Source: Prolixibacteraceae bacterium
Lineage (GTDB): Bacteria; Bacteroidota; Bacteroidia; Bacteroidales; Prolixibacteraceae
Direction of reading: 5' to 3'
Length of the DNA stretch: 64,000 bases
Assembly (NCBI GenBank): GCA_947475715.1
Contig: CANJNY010000004.1
Location: 34,753-98,752, forward strand
This document shows positions 36,282 through 44,309 of this stretch, one piece after another. Below the pieces are notes generated by a model that was not told where the DNA came from, made no database searches, and saw only the letters and a list, made by a program, of their open reading frames with translations. Position numbers and translations under genes: made by a program. Position 1 is the first letter of the stretch; every line of letters begins with the position of its first letter.

Positions 36282-36807
36282 TCAGCATGAGACGAAATAA
36301 GAAATCCCTAAGATTCCCGATCCGGTGATCGAAGATACCGTTACCGCGTAGGAGGTTCCCCAACCGGTTTAACCAACTCTTTCCGTTGTATTTAATCTGA
36401 TGTTTGAAGTTGAAAGGGTGCTCGCGCTAAAGTTTGCATCGTCAAAGGTGACCGAATAGGTTACCGAACCGGCCGGGGCGCTTAATAATGGCACACTAAT
36501 GGTTACTGTTGGCGCCGTTTTGTCAACCGTCGCTGCCCATTGAAAAATTGCACGTTGTTACTCCCGTTAAAATCGCCCCCAAAATTGCGGTGAAAGTTTA
36601 AGTGGAGGGGTAGGTATAGGCGCTGGCAGCTATGATCGGGTTAATGGAGAAATCTGTTCCCTACAAATTGGTTTCGGAGGGATCAATTACACCACTTTTG
36701 GGTTATTTAAAAGTTGCGAATATGCCTGTCGCACTGACAGATTCGGCAGCAATGCCATCCACAGTAAGGCCGCCCCCGAGGGTAAGTATTAAAAGTGTTT
36801 TCCCCAT
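36282..36807 (-). pseudogene. Decayed secreted Ig-like-repeat protein
   Basis: Read leftward, a signal-peptide-like start (MGKTLLILTLGGGLTVDGIA, ATG at 36807) runs 34 codons to a stop. Further on, in other frames, come recognisable fragments of a bacterial Ig-like/adhesin repeat: KTAPTVTISVPLLSAPAG, VTYSVTFDDANFSASTLS and, after another frame change, GTSYAVTVSSITGSGILGIS. Several stops and frame changes make it non-functional. Such repeats are typical of large Bacteroidota surface proteins. It follows the frameshifted HEAT-repeat gene on the same strand. The 250 bases from here to cysK hold only short unrelated ORFs and look like further debris. Confidence 0.65.
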
Positions 36808-36837
36808 TCGATTGAAATATGTCACTATTTTATTTTT

Positions 36838-37444
36838 TTATTGTCTCCAGTTGTAATTGTCGCGTAAGATAATCGCCCACGACCGGACCTCTCTTAAACG
36901 GAAATAATCTGCAATTTTATTTAACTGCTCCTCCCAAAAGAAGGGTTGTGCGTTTAGGATATATCCAATCAGCGGGTGAGCCGAACGGGGATCATTAATT
37001 CGTATGAGCGCCTTCGCCGCATTGCGCCGAAGATACTTATCCGGATGGGTTAATAATCGGGTCAGGGAATCTACTGCCGCCGCATCGCCAATTAAACCCA
37101 GGGCTATCGCCGCTTCCCGTCTAAGATGTTTGTTGTAGTCGTTGAGTGCAGCGATTAAAGGGTTCACAGCATCCGGATCGCCAATAGCTCCCAGCCCCCT
37201 TTGCTGAGGCGCAGCGAATGGAATAATGACCTAATTTCAAATACTCAATGAGGGTTGCAGTTCCCCTACGATCCCCGATATTACCCAGGGTTGCCATCAC
37301 AAAACGGACAGATGAGATTTTATTCATCCTTAAAGTTTCAATTAATGGTTTGACGGCCGGTTCACCGATCCGAACCAACTCATCCCATGATCGGGTTTGT
37401 ATCCGTCTTTTAATCTCCTCTTCACTATAAATGGTCTGCTTCAT
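36838..37444 (-). pseudogene. HEAT-repeat (PBS-lyase-like) protein, split by a frameshift
   Basis: Two overlapping frames encode one HEAT-repeat protein of about 200 residues. The first (from 37444) contains WDELVRIGEPAVKPLIETLR and SSVRFVMATLGNIGD; the second (to 36838) contains NPLIAALNDYNKHLRREAAI and SLTRLLTHPDKYLRRNAAKA. The break falls in a run of five C at 37195-37199. With four C the reading frame would continue as KGLGAIGDPDAVNPLIAAL, a perfect HEAT repeat. So it is either a recent one-base insertion or a sequencing error in a homopolymer. A TACCTTTG promoter box lies 80 bases upstream. Function: protein-protein scaffold, partner unknown. Confidence 0.8.
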
Positions 37445-37523
37445 AACTATCTGTATTGATGTTGTAATATCACAGTATTTTTATTAGTAAAATATTATTT
37501 ATGTTTATTTCATATGAAAGTAA

Positions 37524-37531
37524 CAAAGGTA
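37524..37531 (-). promoter_or_regulatory. Bacteroidota-type -7 box before the HEAT-repeat gene
   Basis: On the minus strand this reads TACCTTTG, a perfect TAnnTTTG match, 80 bases upstream of the HEAT-repeat start. A CTTG lies upstream, but 17 bases away rather than 19-21. Confidence 0.5.
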
Positions 37532-37562
37532 GCATAAATAGTACTTTTCAAGTCATAAAGCG

Positions 37563-37604
37563 TGAGAACTTTGTACGATCTGATCGGATCGTACAAAGCT
37601 CTCA
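37563..37604. repeat. Strong isolated hairpin
   Basis: A 12-bp perfect stem (37569-37580 with 37587-37598) is extended, after one mismatch, by five more pairs (37563-37567 with 37600-37604); the loop is 6 bases. It lies next to no gene end and has no T-tract directly after it, so it may be a mobile-element end or a REP-like element rather than a terminator. Confidence 0.55.
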
Positions 37605-37822
37605 GAAAGATGTGCTTTTTGGGACGAATAGCGAACCATTTGGGACGAATTGCAACCCTATTTCATCACAATGAGCAGAAAAAGAGAAACTAAATTCTTT
37701 TTTATCGTTAGAAACGACGAACCATTTCCCCCTGGTTAAAAACGGGAGAAAGGGGGTGAATTCAAAAGAAACCGAACTGATATTTCTTTAAAACATCGTA
37801 TTTTTGTATAAAAACAGCATCA

Positions 37823-37909
37823 ATGCGTTATCTTGATCCCAAAAATGATCTCACATTTAAAAAGGTATTCGGAGAGCACCCGCGGTTACTTAAAAGTTTT
37901 CTGAATTGA
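37823..37909 (+). pseudogene. Truncated Rpn/PD-(D/E)XK transposase-family remnant
   Basis: An ATG opens 28 codons reading MRYLDPKNDLTFKKVFGEHP and so on to a stop. This is the highly conserved N-terminus of Rpn-family (PDDEXK_2) recombination-promoting nucleases, which are normally about 300 residues. Nothing recognisable follows, so only the 5' stub remains, probably after deletion. Family identification rests on the DPKNDLTFKKVFG motif. Confidence 0.75.
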
Positions 37910-38061
37910 CAAAAGGATGAAGGAACATAATTCTGTTATCTTCAAATTACAACGCTGATTATTGACCTGCACATGATTTTTAATTTCCTAAATTCATCCG
38001 AAATTGGGAATTATTGATTCAATCCACTAATATTGCACCCAGGTCAACTAAAATATGCGAA

Positions 38062-38556
38062 ATGAACGTTTCAAACATCGAAATCCGAACTATTCAACCA
38101 TCCGATAACGGACCATTGGCAGAAATTATTCGTTCAACACTCACCGAATTCGGAGCCAATCATCCCGGAACCGTTTATTACGATTCAGCGACAGATGCCC
38201 TTTGTGAACTTTTCACCAAAGCCAAATCAAGCTACTTTGTAGCTGAGGCAGATGGACAAATTGTGGGTGGCGGTGGAATTTTCCCAACCGAAGGGTTGCC
38301 CGCTGAGACGTGTGAACTGGTAAAAATGTACCTTTTGCCTCAGGCACGGGGGAAAGGGGTGGGAAGATTACTTATGGAACAATGTCTGAAACAGGCTGAA
38401 GAATCGGGTTTTCGGAAGATATATATTGAAACTATGCCCGAATTAAAACTGGCATTAAAGGTTTATGAAAAGTTTGGATTTGAATACTTATCTGCACCAA
38501 TGGGAAACAGTGGCCACTTTGGATGCGAATTATGGATGCTTAAAAAATTATACTAA
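38062..38556 (+). CDS. GNAT-family N-acetyltransferase
   Basis: 164 residues from the ATG at 38062 (MNVSNIEIRTIQPSD); a longer frame begins at a TTG at 38014, but the GNAT fold starts with the IEIRTIQPSD strand. The acetyl-CoA pyrophosphate loop is in LLPQARGKGVGRLLM (Q/RxxGxG/A). The C-terminal part KVYEKFGFEYLSAPMGNSGH is the usual beta6-beta7 end. The substrate is unknown; the overall pattern resembles small-molecule or amino-acid acetyltransferases. It overlaps nothing and is followed 3 bases later by an aminotransferase gene, suggesting a two-gene operon. Confidence 0.88.
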   Translation: MNVSNIEIRTIQPSDNGPLAEIIRSTLTEFGANHPGTVYYDSATDALCELFTKAKSSYFVAEADGQIVGGGGIFPTEGLPAETCELVKMYLLPQARGKGVGRLLMEQCLKQAEESGFRKIYIETMPELKLALKVYEKFGFEYLSAPMGNSGHFGCELWMLKKLY

Positions 38557-38559
38557 AAT

Positions 38560-39738
38560 ATGGCTCAATTAAGTAAGAAACTGGCGCACTTCACCGATTC
38601 GGTAATCCGCAGAATGACAAGGATCGCCAATCAGCATGGTGCAGTAAATCTCTCACAGGGGTTTCCCGATTTTGATCCGCCAGAGGCGCTAAAAGAGGCT
38701 TTGGCCAAGGTCGCAACAGGGAGTACTCACCAGTATGCCGTAACCTGGGGAGCACCCGAATTCAGGAAGGCGCTTGCAAAAAAACAATCGCGGTTTATGG
38801 GATTCGAAATTAATCCCGAAACCCAGTTAGCGGTCACCTGTGGCAGCACCGAGGCGATGATCGCGGCGATGCTTACCGTTTGCGATCCCGGAGATAAGGT
38901 TATCGTCTTTTCACCATTTTACGAGAACTACACCGCAGATACCATTCTTTCGGGAGCCATCCCGATTTACGTACATCTCAAACCACCTTTTTATCATTTT
39001 GATATTGACGAGCTGGAATCGGCCTTTAAACAAAATCCGAAAGCATTAATTCTATGCAATCCCGCCAACCCAAGTGGAAAGGTGTATACACGCGAAGAAC
39101 TGGAGATCATTGCCAATTTTGCGATCAAATACGACACCTTTGTGATTACAGATGAAGTATACGAACATATTGTATACCAACCTCATACCCATATTTACAT
39201 TGCCTCCCTGCCCGGGATGTCCGAGCGTACTATTTCGTGCAGTTCCCTTTCAAAAACCTATTCCATAACAGGCTGGCGATTAGGATATGTCATTGCTTCC
39301 CCATCGATTATTGATGGCGTTCGGAAGGTACACGATTTTCTTACTGTTGGGGCAGCTTCACCCTTGCAGGAAGCGGCTATTACAGCTCTAAATTTTGAAG
39401 ATGACTACTACATCAACTTACAAAAATCGTATACCGAAAAAAAAGATTTCTTCTTAAATGGGCTGGAACAATTGGGGCTGAAATACTCCATTCCGCAGGG
39501 TGCATATTATGTGATGGTAGATATTTCGGAATTTGGCGCAACCAATGATGTTGAATTCTGCGAATGGATGGCCAGTGAAGTGGGTGTTGCTGCAGTGCCA
39601 GGATCGAGTTTTTTCCACGAGGATATTCACAATTGGATCCGTTTTCACTTTGCAAAAAACAGGAAGACACTTGCACAGGCCCTCAAGGCGCTGGAAAACC
39701 TTCGGCCAATGGCAGAAAAGAAATTCCGAAAAAATTGA
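38560..39738 (+). CDS. Class I/II aminotransferase (methionine/kynurenine type)
   Basis: 392 residues, a fold-type I PLP enzyme. The PLP lysine is in CSSLSKTYSITGWRLGY; NPANPSGKVYTREEL carries the conserved Asn, and VITDEVYEHIVY the Asp/Tyr pair. The N-terminal VNLSQGFPDFDPP resembles methionine aminotransferase YbdL and kynurenine aminotransferases, so a role in methionine salvage or 2-oxo-4-methylthiobutyrate transamination is plausible. The substrate cannot be fixed from sequence. It lies 3 bases behind a GNAT gene and is convergent with a response-regulator gene 2 bases away. Confidence 0.9.
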   Translation: MAQLSKKLAHFTDSVIRRMTRIANQHGAVNLSQGFPDFDPPEALKEALAKVATGSTHQYAVTWGAPEFRKALAKKQSRFMGFEINPETQLAVTCGSTEAMIAAMLTVCDPGDKVIVFSPFYENYTADTILSGAIPIYVHLKPPFYHFDIDELESAFKQNPKALILCNPANPSGKVYTREELEIIANFAIKYDTFVITDEVYEHIVYQPHTHIYIASLPGMSERTISCSSLSKTYSITGWRLGYVIASPSIIDGVRKVHDFLTVGAASPLQEAAITALNFEDDYYINLQKSYTEKKDFFLNGLEQLGLKYSIPQGAYYVMVDISEFGATNDVEFCEWMASEVGVAAVPGSSFFHEDIHNWIRFHFAKNRKTLAQALKALENLRPMAEKKFRKN

Positions 39739-39740
39739 GA

Positions 39741-40400
39741 TTAAATGTAATATTCAATATTATCAATCCATCCCGCCTTGATGGCAAGCATAATTAATTC
39801 GGAGGCGTTAGAGACCTCTACTTTTCGGAATATATTCTTTCGATGGGTATTTACGGTGTGATAGCTGATATTACGCCTCGATGCAATCTCCTTGGTGGTA
39901 AGGCCTCCTGCAATTAATTTAACAATCTCGATTTCAGAGGGGGTGAGTGTTTTAGGATCCTCCGGAACACTCTTGTTGTCACTAAGATCAAGAAACATAT
40001 CCAGAATCTCATCCGAATAGAATTTTCTCGATTTTAACGTCGATTCAATGGCAGAAAATAGTTCATCCTTATCGGCACTCTTATAAATAATATTCTTGAT
40101 CCCCACCCTGTTGAGGTCCGAAAATTCCTGTTTGCTTATTGAATTGGTAAGAATAAGAATGGTAAGTTGAGGATACCGTTGCTTTAAGATTTTCAAGTCG
40201 TCGAGACCATCATAATCGACATTGGCAAAGTCGGTAATTAGCAGGTCAAAAGAGTCCTTCTCCAATAACTTTAAAAGATCGCTTTTAGTAGCAACAACTC
40301 CGGTAAGTGAATAACTGCGATCGGCCAAAATTAAAGATTTCAGCGCTTCAACGACCAGAAACTGGGAGTCTGCAATAATCAACTTATTTATCTTCTCCAT
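39741..40400 (-). CDS. NarL/LuxR-family response regulator
   Basis: 219 residues. Receiver domain (1-125) with acidic pocket around Asp 11 and a probable phosphoacceptor at Asp 57 (LLITDFANVD), and the C-terminal LuxR helix-turn-helix (about 150-210, LTPSEIEIVKLIAGGLTTKE and ISYHTVNTHRKNIFRKVEV). It should bind DNA as a dimer when phosphorylated. No kinase is adjacent, so its sensor lies elsewhere; the orphan kinase at 32779 is one candidate in the window. Tail-to-tail with the aminotransferase. Confidence 0.92.
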   Translation of the reverse strand: MEKINKLIIADSQFLVVEALKSLILADRSYSLTGVVATKSDLLKLLEKDSFDLLITDFANVDYDGLDDLKILKQRYPQLTILILTNSISKQEFSDLNRVGIKNIIYKSADKDELFSAIESTLKSRKFYSDEILDMFLDLSDNKSVPEDPKTLTPSEIEIVKLIAGGLTTKEIASRRNISYHTVNTHRKNIFRKVEVSNASELIMLAIKAGWIDNIEYYI

Positions 40401-40476
40401 ACCTTAAATTCGGATGTTTCCAAAGGACCAATTGTCTCTTTAAACAGATTATTTTAAGGGCGCAAGATAAGTAAAA

Positions 40477-41361
40477 TCAGCCAATTTTCACCGAAGTCAT
40501 CGATAATGATCCCATAACCGCCTTATCATTAAAGAATGAAACCGGTTCGTTTGCCCCTTTAAGCGCCAAAGTATAAAGCAAAGGCAGGTAATGTTCAGGT
40601 GTTGGAACAGCCATTTGAACCTCCCTTCCAAGCAAAGCATAGTTGATTAATTCCTTATGATTTCCGTTAAGGATGTGTTGTTTGATTTGATCATTGGCAT
40701 GTATTGCCCAGTCAAATCCGTATTCCGGTTCATTCATTTTATCCCAGGCCACCATCCGGAGATTATGTACAATATTTCCACTTCCAATGATCAATACACC
40801 CTTTTCCCTCAGTGATGAGAGTTGTTTAGCCAGGTCGTAATGTGCCTGTGCAGATTGGTTATAATTAAGGCTCATTTCAATGACCGGAATATCAGCCTTT
40901 GGATAGATATTTCGGATTACACTCCAGGCTCCGTGATCCAAACCCCATTTCTGATCAAGCCCAACTGTAACACTTGTTACACTTTCTCTTGTCTCAGCGG
41001 CTAATTCCGGACTTCCGGGGGCAGGATATTGAACGGCAAATAATTCCTTTGGAAACCCTCCAAAATCATGGATCGTTTGCGGCTTTTGCATGGCAGTAAC
41101 AAACGTACCGTTAGTCTCCCAATGGGCCGAAATGCAAAGAATTGCCCGCGGACGGGGTATTGACTCTCCAAGTTTCCGCCACACATGAACAAATTCATTC
41201 TCTTCGATGGCATACATCGGGCTGCCGTGCCCCACAAACAGGGCAGGCATCCGGACCGATTTTTCACCCGAGTTTAAAAGTGTATTCATTGCGTTTGCCT
41301 CCATGATATTTGCACCTATTGGGAACAGCATCGCCGATCGCATAAAAGATCGTCTGTTCAT
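40477..41361 (-). CDS. LigB-type extradiol dioxygenase (4,5-DOPA dioxygenase / YgiD-like)
   Basis: 294 residues. The class III extradiol dioxygenase family is shown by the metal and catalytic histidines in LFVGHGSPMYAIEENEF, CISAHWET, GLDHGAWSV and GSGNIVHNLR. In E. coli YgiD opens the ring of L-DOPA. The N-terminus NRRSFMRSAMLFPIGANIM looks like a twin-arginine or short export signal, absent from YgiD, so this version may be exported; that is uncertain because the usual KxFLK is missing. It stands between the response regulator and a REP-like repeat. Confidence 0.88.
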   Translation of the reverse strand: MNRRSFMRSAMLFPIGANIMEANAMNTLLNSGEKSVRMPALFVGHGSPMYAIEENEFVHVWRKLGESIPRPRAILCISAHWETNGTFVTAMQKPQTIHDFGGFPKELFAVQYPAPGSPELAAETRESVTSVTVGLDQKWGLDHGAWSVIRNIYPKADIPVIEMSLNYNQSAQAHYDLAKQLSSLREKGVLIIGSGNIVHNLRMVAWDKMNEPEYGFDWAIHANDQIKQHILNGNHKELINYALLGREVQMAVPTPEHYLPLLYTLALKGANEPVSFFNDKAVMGSLSMTSVKIG

Positions 41362-41400
41362 ATTACTATTGTATTAATGGCGAATAAAAGTAAATAAAAT

Positions 41401-41462
41401 ATCACGCAAAGCTGCTAAGTCACTAATAAATAAAACTTTGCGGCTTTGCGACTTTGCGTGAT
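41401..41462. repeat. REP-like element with CTTTGCG octamers
   Basis: Outer arms ATCACGCAAAG (41401-41411) and CTTTGCGTGAT (41452-41462) are perfect inverted repeats. The right part holds three tandem octamers CTTTGCG(G/A/T). Elements of this composition are widespread in Bacteroidota intergenic DNA. It lies between the dioxygenase and YceI genes and may also terminate the YceI transcript. Confidence 0.65.
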
Positions 41463-41528
41463 TTTTATTGTTATCTTTATTGAGATTGGAGTTTTACAAC
41501 TGCCTGGTAATTTGAGTGATAATAGTTG

Positions 41529-42068
41529 TTACGCTTTTTTCAGCAGCTGAATATCGCAATCGATTTTAACCTCTTCTCCTACAAGTACACCACCTGTTTC
41601 AAGCGCTGCGTTCCAGGTTAATCCCCAATCCTTACGTTTGATTTTTCCGGCAACTGAGAATCCTGCTTTTACATTTCCCCATGGATCAGAATTGATTCCG
41701 CCAAACTCTACGGCCAAGGTAGTTGGGAGTGTAACACCTTTAATTGTGAGGTTACCGGTCAGTTCAAACATGTCATCGCCCAGGTCTGTTAATCCGGAAC
41801 CTTCGAAAGAGATTTTCGGAAAGTTCTCTGCGTCGAAGAAATCCCCGCTTTTTAAGTGACCATCGCGGTCTGCAATTTCAGTATCAATGGAAGCTGTATT
41901 TAAAGAGAACGATATAACAGATTTAGAGAAGTCATTTCCAACGGTTGTAACTTCGCCTTCAAATTCCCTGAAACTTCCCAGTACATTGGAAATCATCAGG
42001 TGTTTTACCTTGAATCCGATCTTGCTGTGTGTTGGGTCAACTGCCCATTTTGTTTCCTGTGTGCTCAT
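41529..42068 (-). CDS. YceI-family lipocalin-like protein
   Basis: 179 residues, one YceI domain from start to end: WAVDPTHSKIGFKVKHLMIS, FDAENFPKISFEGSGL, GNLTIKGVTLPTTLAVEF and GLTWNAALETGGVLVGEEV are all family hallmarks. YceI proteins form a beta-barrel that binds long isoprenoid chains. There is no signal peptide, so unlike E. coli YceI it should be cytoplasmic, which is common in Bacteroidota. It is divergent from nothing: the AraC regulator and TlpA-like genes lie upstream on the same strand, 124 bases away. Confidence 0.93.
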   Translation of the reverse strand: MSTQETKWAVDPTHSKIGFKVKHLMISNVLGSFREFEGEVTTVGNDFSKSVISFSLNTASIDTEIADRDGHLKSGDFFDAENFPKISFEGSGLTDLGDDMFELTGNLTIKGVTLPTTLAVEFGGINSDPWGNVKAGFSVAGKIKRKDWGLTWNAALETGGVLVGEEVKIDCDIQLLKKA

Positions 42069-42192
42069 AATACGTGTTTTTTTATTTGATTAATATTTAT
42101 TTATCCTGTTTTATTTGTACTGTTTTGACACTGCAAAGGTGCACCAATCGCAGGGATCAGTGGTAACAGTATTTGGAAAGGTTGTGGTACTT

Positions 42193-43014
42193 TTAAGAAA
42201 TAATCGCCCGGGACATTTCGCGGAAGCGGCTAGGAGTAATCTCCATTTTGGCATGGAATACCCTGGTAAAGTACGATTTTTCGTTGTATCCCAGCTCGTA
42301 TCCTATTTCTGAAACCGTTTTATCAGAATACAATAGCATCCGTTTTGCCTCAATAAGTTTGCGTGTTTCGATAATCTCTGAAACGCTTTTGCGAAAATTG
42401 TTCTGGCAAACAATATTAAGATTCCGATCAGACATATTCATCTTCTGGGCATAAAAGGAGACCCCTTCATTGCGGTGGAAATTTTCTTCGAGAATTTTAA
42501 GAAAATTATTGAATGTAATAACCTGAGTGGCTTTGGTTACATTATCGGCGGTTGAGCTTAGCTTGCGTTCGGTATCAATCATCGAAACCAGGGCGCTAAG
42601 CAGATGCTGTATAGTGACATGGTCGACTAACTCCTGATCATATTCTCCTGTTATAAGCTGGCAAAGTGAACTAAAACGGTTAATGCAGAGGCCGCCAGAG
42701 AGGGGTATATTGGTTGAGGTGAAGAAATTGGAATAAAAACTCAGCCTGGAATCAGGAATAAATGCAGTTTTATAGTTCAGAACCCACCCCCGCAAATCGT
42801 GACCAGGTATTAGTTTATGCATCTTTCCCATCGAAACATAACAGGCAACGGGCGCCTGCAGAACCTCTTTCTTAAAATCGATATAATGTTCAAGGCTTCC
42901 GTGTGTGACCACGATAAGCTCTTCAAAATCATGAAAATGTGAATCATAGCTTCTGGATCGGATATCCAAAACGAGTTCCGCTGTTAATTCGAATATGTGA
43001 AACGGTTTATCCAT
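42193..43014 (-). CDS. AraC-family transcriptional regulator
   Basis: 273 residues. The N-terminal half (about 1-150) is a cupin-like sensing domain (HFHDFEELIVVTHGSLEHYI, with two His). The C-terminal half has two helix-turn-helix motifs (about 170-270; YAQKMNMSDRNLNIVCQNNF and VSEIGYELGYNEKSYFTRVF, ending ITPSRFREM). It binds DNA as an activator or repressor in response to a small ligand. Its ATG follows the stop of the TlpA-like gene directly (TAA ATG), so the two are translationally coupled, and YceI downstream may be a target or co-operonic. Confidence 0.93.
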   Translation of the reverse strand: MDKPFHIFELTAELVLDIRSRSYDSHFHDFEELIVVTHGSLEHYIDFKKEVLQAPVACYVSMGKMHKLIPGHDLRGWVLNYKTAFIPDSRLSFYSNFFTSTNIPLSGGLCINRFSSLCQLITGEYDQELVDHVTIQHLLSALVSMIDTERKLSSTADNVTKATQVITFNNFLKILEENFHRNEGVSFYAQKMNMSDRNLNIVCQNNFRKSVSEIIETRKLIEAKRMLLYSDKTVSEIGYELGYNEKSYFTRVFHAKMEITPSRFREMSRAIIS

Positions 43015-44253
43015 TTAGTTTTCAGCGATAAGCTGACTGATCAATTCATTGAATTCCCGTTTAAACTCTTCGTGGAATTTTCCGGTCGCCGGTCCGCTAA
43101 AGCCGGTGTGCACTTTTCGTACATTGCCCCGCTTGTCAATAAAAATTGTTGTCGGAAAAGCAGAGATCCCGTTTAATGCAGGTAACGCCTTTGATGCAGA
43201 TTCTGTTCCCGATTTTCCGGCAAAAAGAATCTCGTAGGGAATCCCTAATCGGTTCTTTAGGGTTGTGAGCGATATTTTAGCAGATTCAAAATCATCCTTT
43301 CGTTCGAATCCCAATCCGATTATTTCAACTCCACGCTGATGATTCTCCTTATACCATGCTGACAAAAAGGCATTTTCGTCAAGGCAGTTGGGGCACCAGC
43401 TCCCAAGAATTGTGACCACAACCACTTTCCCCTGATACTGTGAATCGGATAATGAAACCTTTTTCCCTTCGAGGTTTGGAAAAGAAAATTCAATTTTGGA
43501 ATAGCCCTCCTTCAGGTGTGTGACAGTATAAGGATCAGGTAATGAAGCCTTCGGATTACGCTTTCCTTCCAACTTTGAGGTTTGACGAAGCGTTACAAAT
43601 TCACCGCTAAAGATCGAGTCATTCGAAAACTCCCCCTTGATAAGATAAGGTGATGACCCACCAAAGGCAGAGAGAAAAAATTTCTTCCCTGTAACTTCAC
43701 CTTCGAAAAAACGGTAATCACCTGAAGTCTCCAGTATGGAGCCTGTCAAACCACTCCCCTTTTGGGTAAAGTTACCCACTGTGTTTGTACTAGTGTTCCC
43801 CGAAATAATCACTACATCCCAGCTTCCCTCAAGCGAATAAGCAGGTGCCTCATTAGTGGCGGTAAATCGACGAAGAGCCCCAAAGTTAGCCTTTACCGGA
43901 ATTGAGGTGATTTTATTATTTGCACCTCTTCTGAGGTAATTTCCGTAAAAGGTAGTTTCGGTGACCTTACCCTTTAAAATAACATCATAAAGATCAATAG
44001 GTATCAATACCGAATCATTACTGTAACTAACCTTTTTAAGTTCAAAGCGATCTTCACCGTTTATAAGAAAAACCGAGTTACTTTCACTACCCTTCCCTTT
44101 AACTTCGAAGGTAAAAGGGATTTCATTCTCCGGAAGAATAAATACGCCCCGCCATAACCCCTCATGCATCTGTTTTGCAGGTGAGTTGCATGCAGCGATT
44201 AAACCTCCCCAAAAGAGGATAACAACAAATACCCAAATTTTCATATTTCTCAT
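43015..44253 (-). CDS. TlpA-like thioredoxin-fold lipoprotein
   Basis: 412 residues from the ATG at 44253. Lipoprotein signal (FVVILFWGGLIAAC, lipobox IAAC). Residues about 30-230 are beta-rich and unassigned; 245-410 are a TlpA/ResA-type thioredoxin domain with the redox pair Cys 287/Cys 290 in GSWCPNC, and a cis-Pro region AFPTTIFID. The CPNC active site differs from the more usual CPPC or CxPC, implying a different redox potential. It should act in the periplasm as a disulfide reductase or oxidase. It is coupled to the AraC gene. Confidence 0.88.
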   Translation of the reverse strand: MRNMKIWVFVVILFWGGLIAACNSPAKQMHEGLWRGVFILPENEIPFTFEVKGKGSESNSVFLINGEDRFELKKVSYSNDSVLIPIDLYDVILKGKVTETTFYGNYLRRGANNKITSIPVKANFGALRRFTATNEAPAYSLEGSWDVVIISGNTSTNTVGNFTQKGSGLTGSILETSGDYRFFEGEVTGKKFFLSAFGGSSPYLIKGEFSNDSIFSGEFVTLRQTSKLEGKRNPKASLPDPYTVTHLKEGYSKIEFSFPNLEGKKVSLSDSQYQGKVVVVTILGSWCPNCLDENAFLSAWYKENHQRGVEIIGLGFERKDDFESAKISLTTLKNRLGIPYEILFAGKSGTESASKALPALNGISAFPTTIFIDKRGNVRKVHTGFSGPATGKFHEEFKREFNELISQLIAEN

Positions 44254-44309
44254 AACCAAATAATTATCCTCAAAAAAAGGAGTTTAAAAAGATTATGAAA
44301 ATTACACTT

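Larger units (their letters stand above)
37445..38061. other. Gene-poor region with hairpin, direct repeats and transposase remnant
   Basis: 617 bases. Noted: the HEAT-gene promoter box (37524-37531), a strong hairpin (37563-37604), a tandem pair of similar 20-base segments starting TTTGGGACGAAT (about 37618 and 37639), and a stub of an Rpn-type transposase gene (37823-37909). The rest up to the acetyltransferase start is AT-rich with no coding signal. The mix suggests repeated insertion and deletion. Confidence 0.55.

Noticed and set aside
36103..36363. 86-codon leftward ORF as a real gene
   Set aside because: It is in another frame of the Ig-like pseudogene end, is Arg-rich and resembles no protein.
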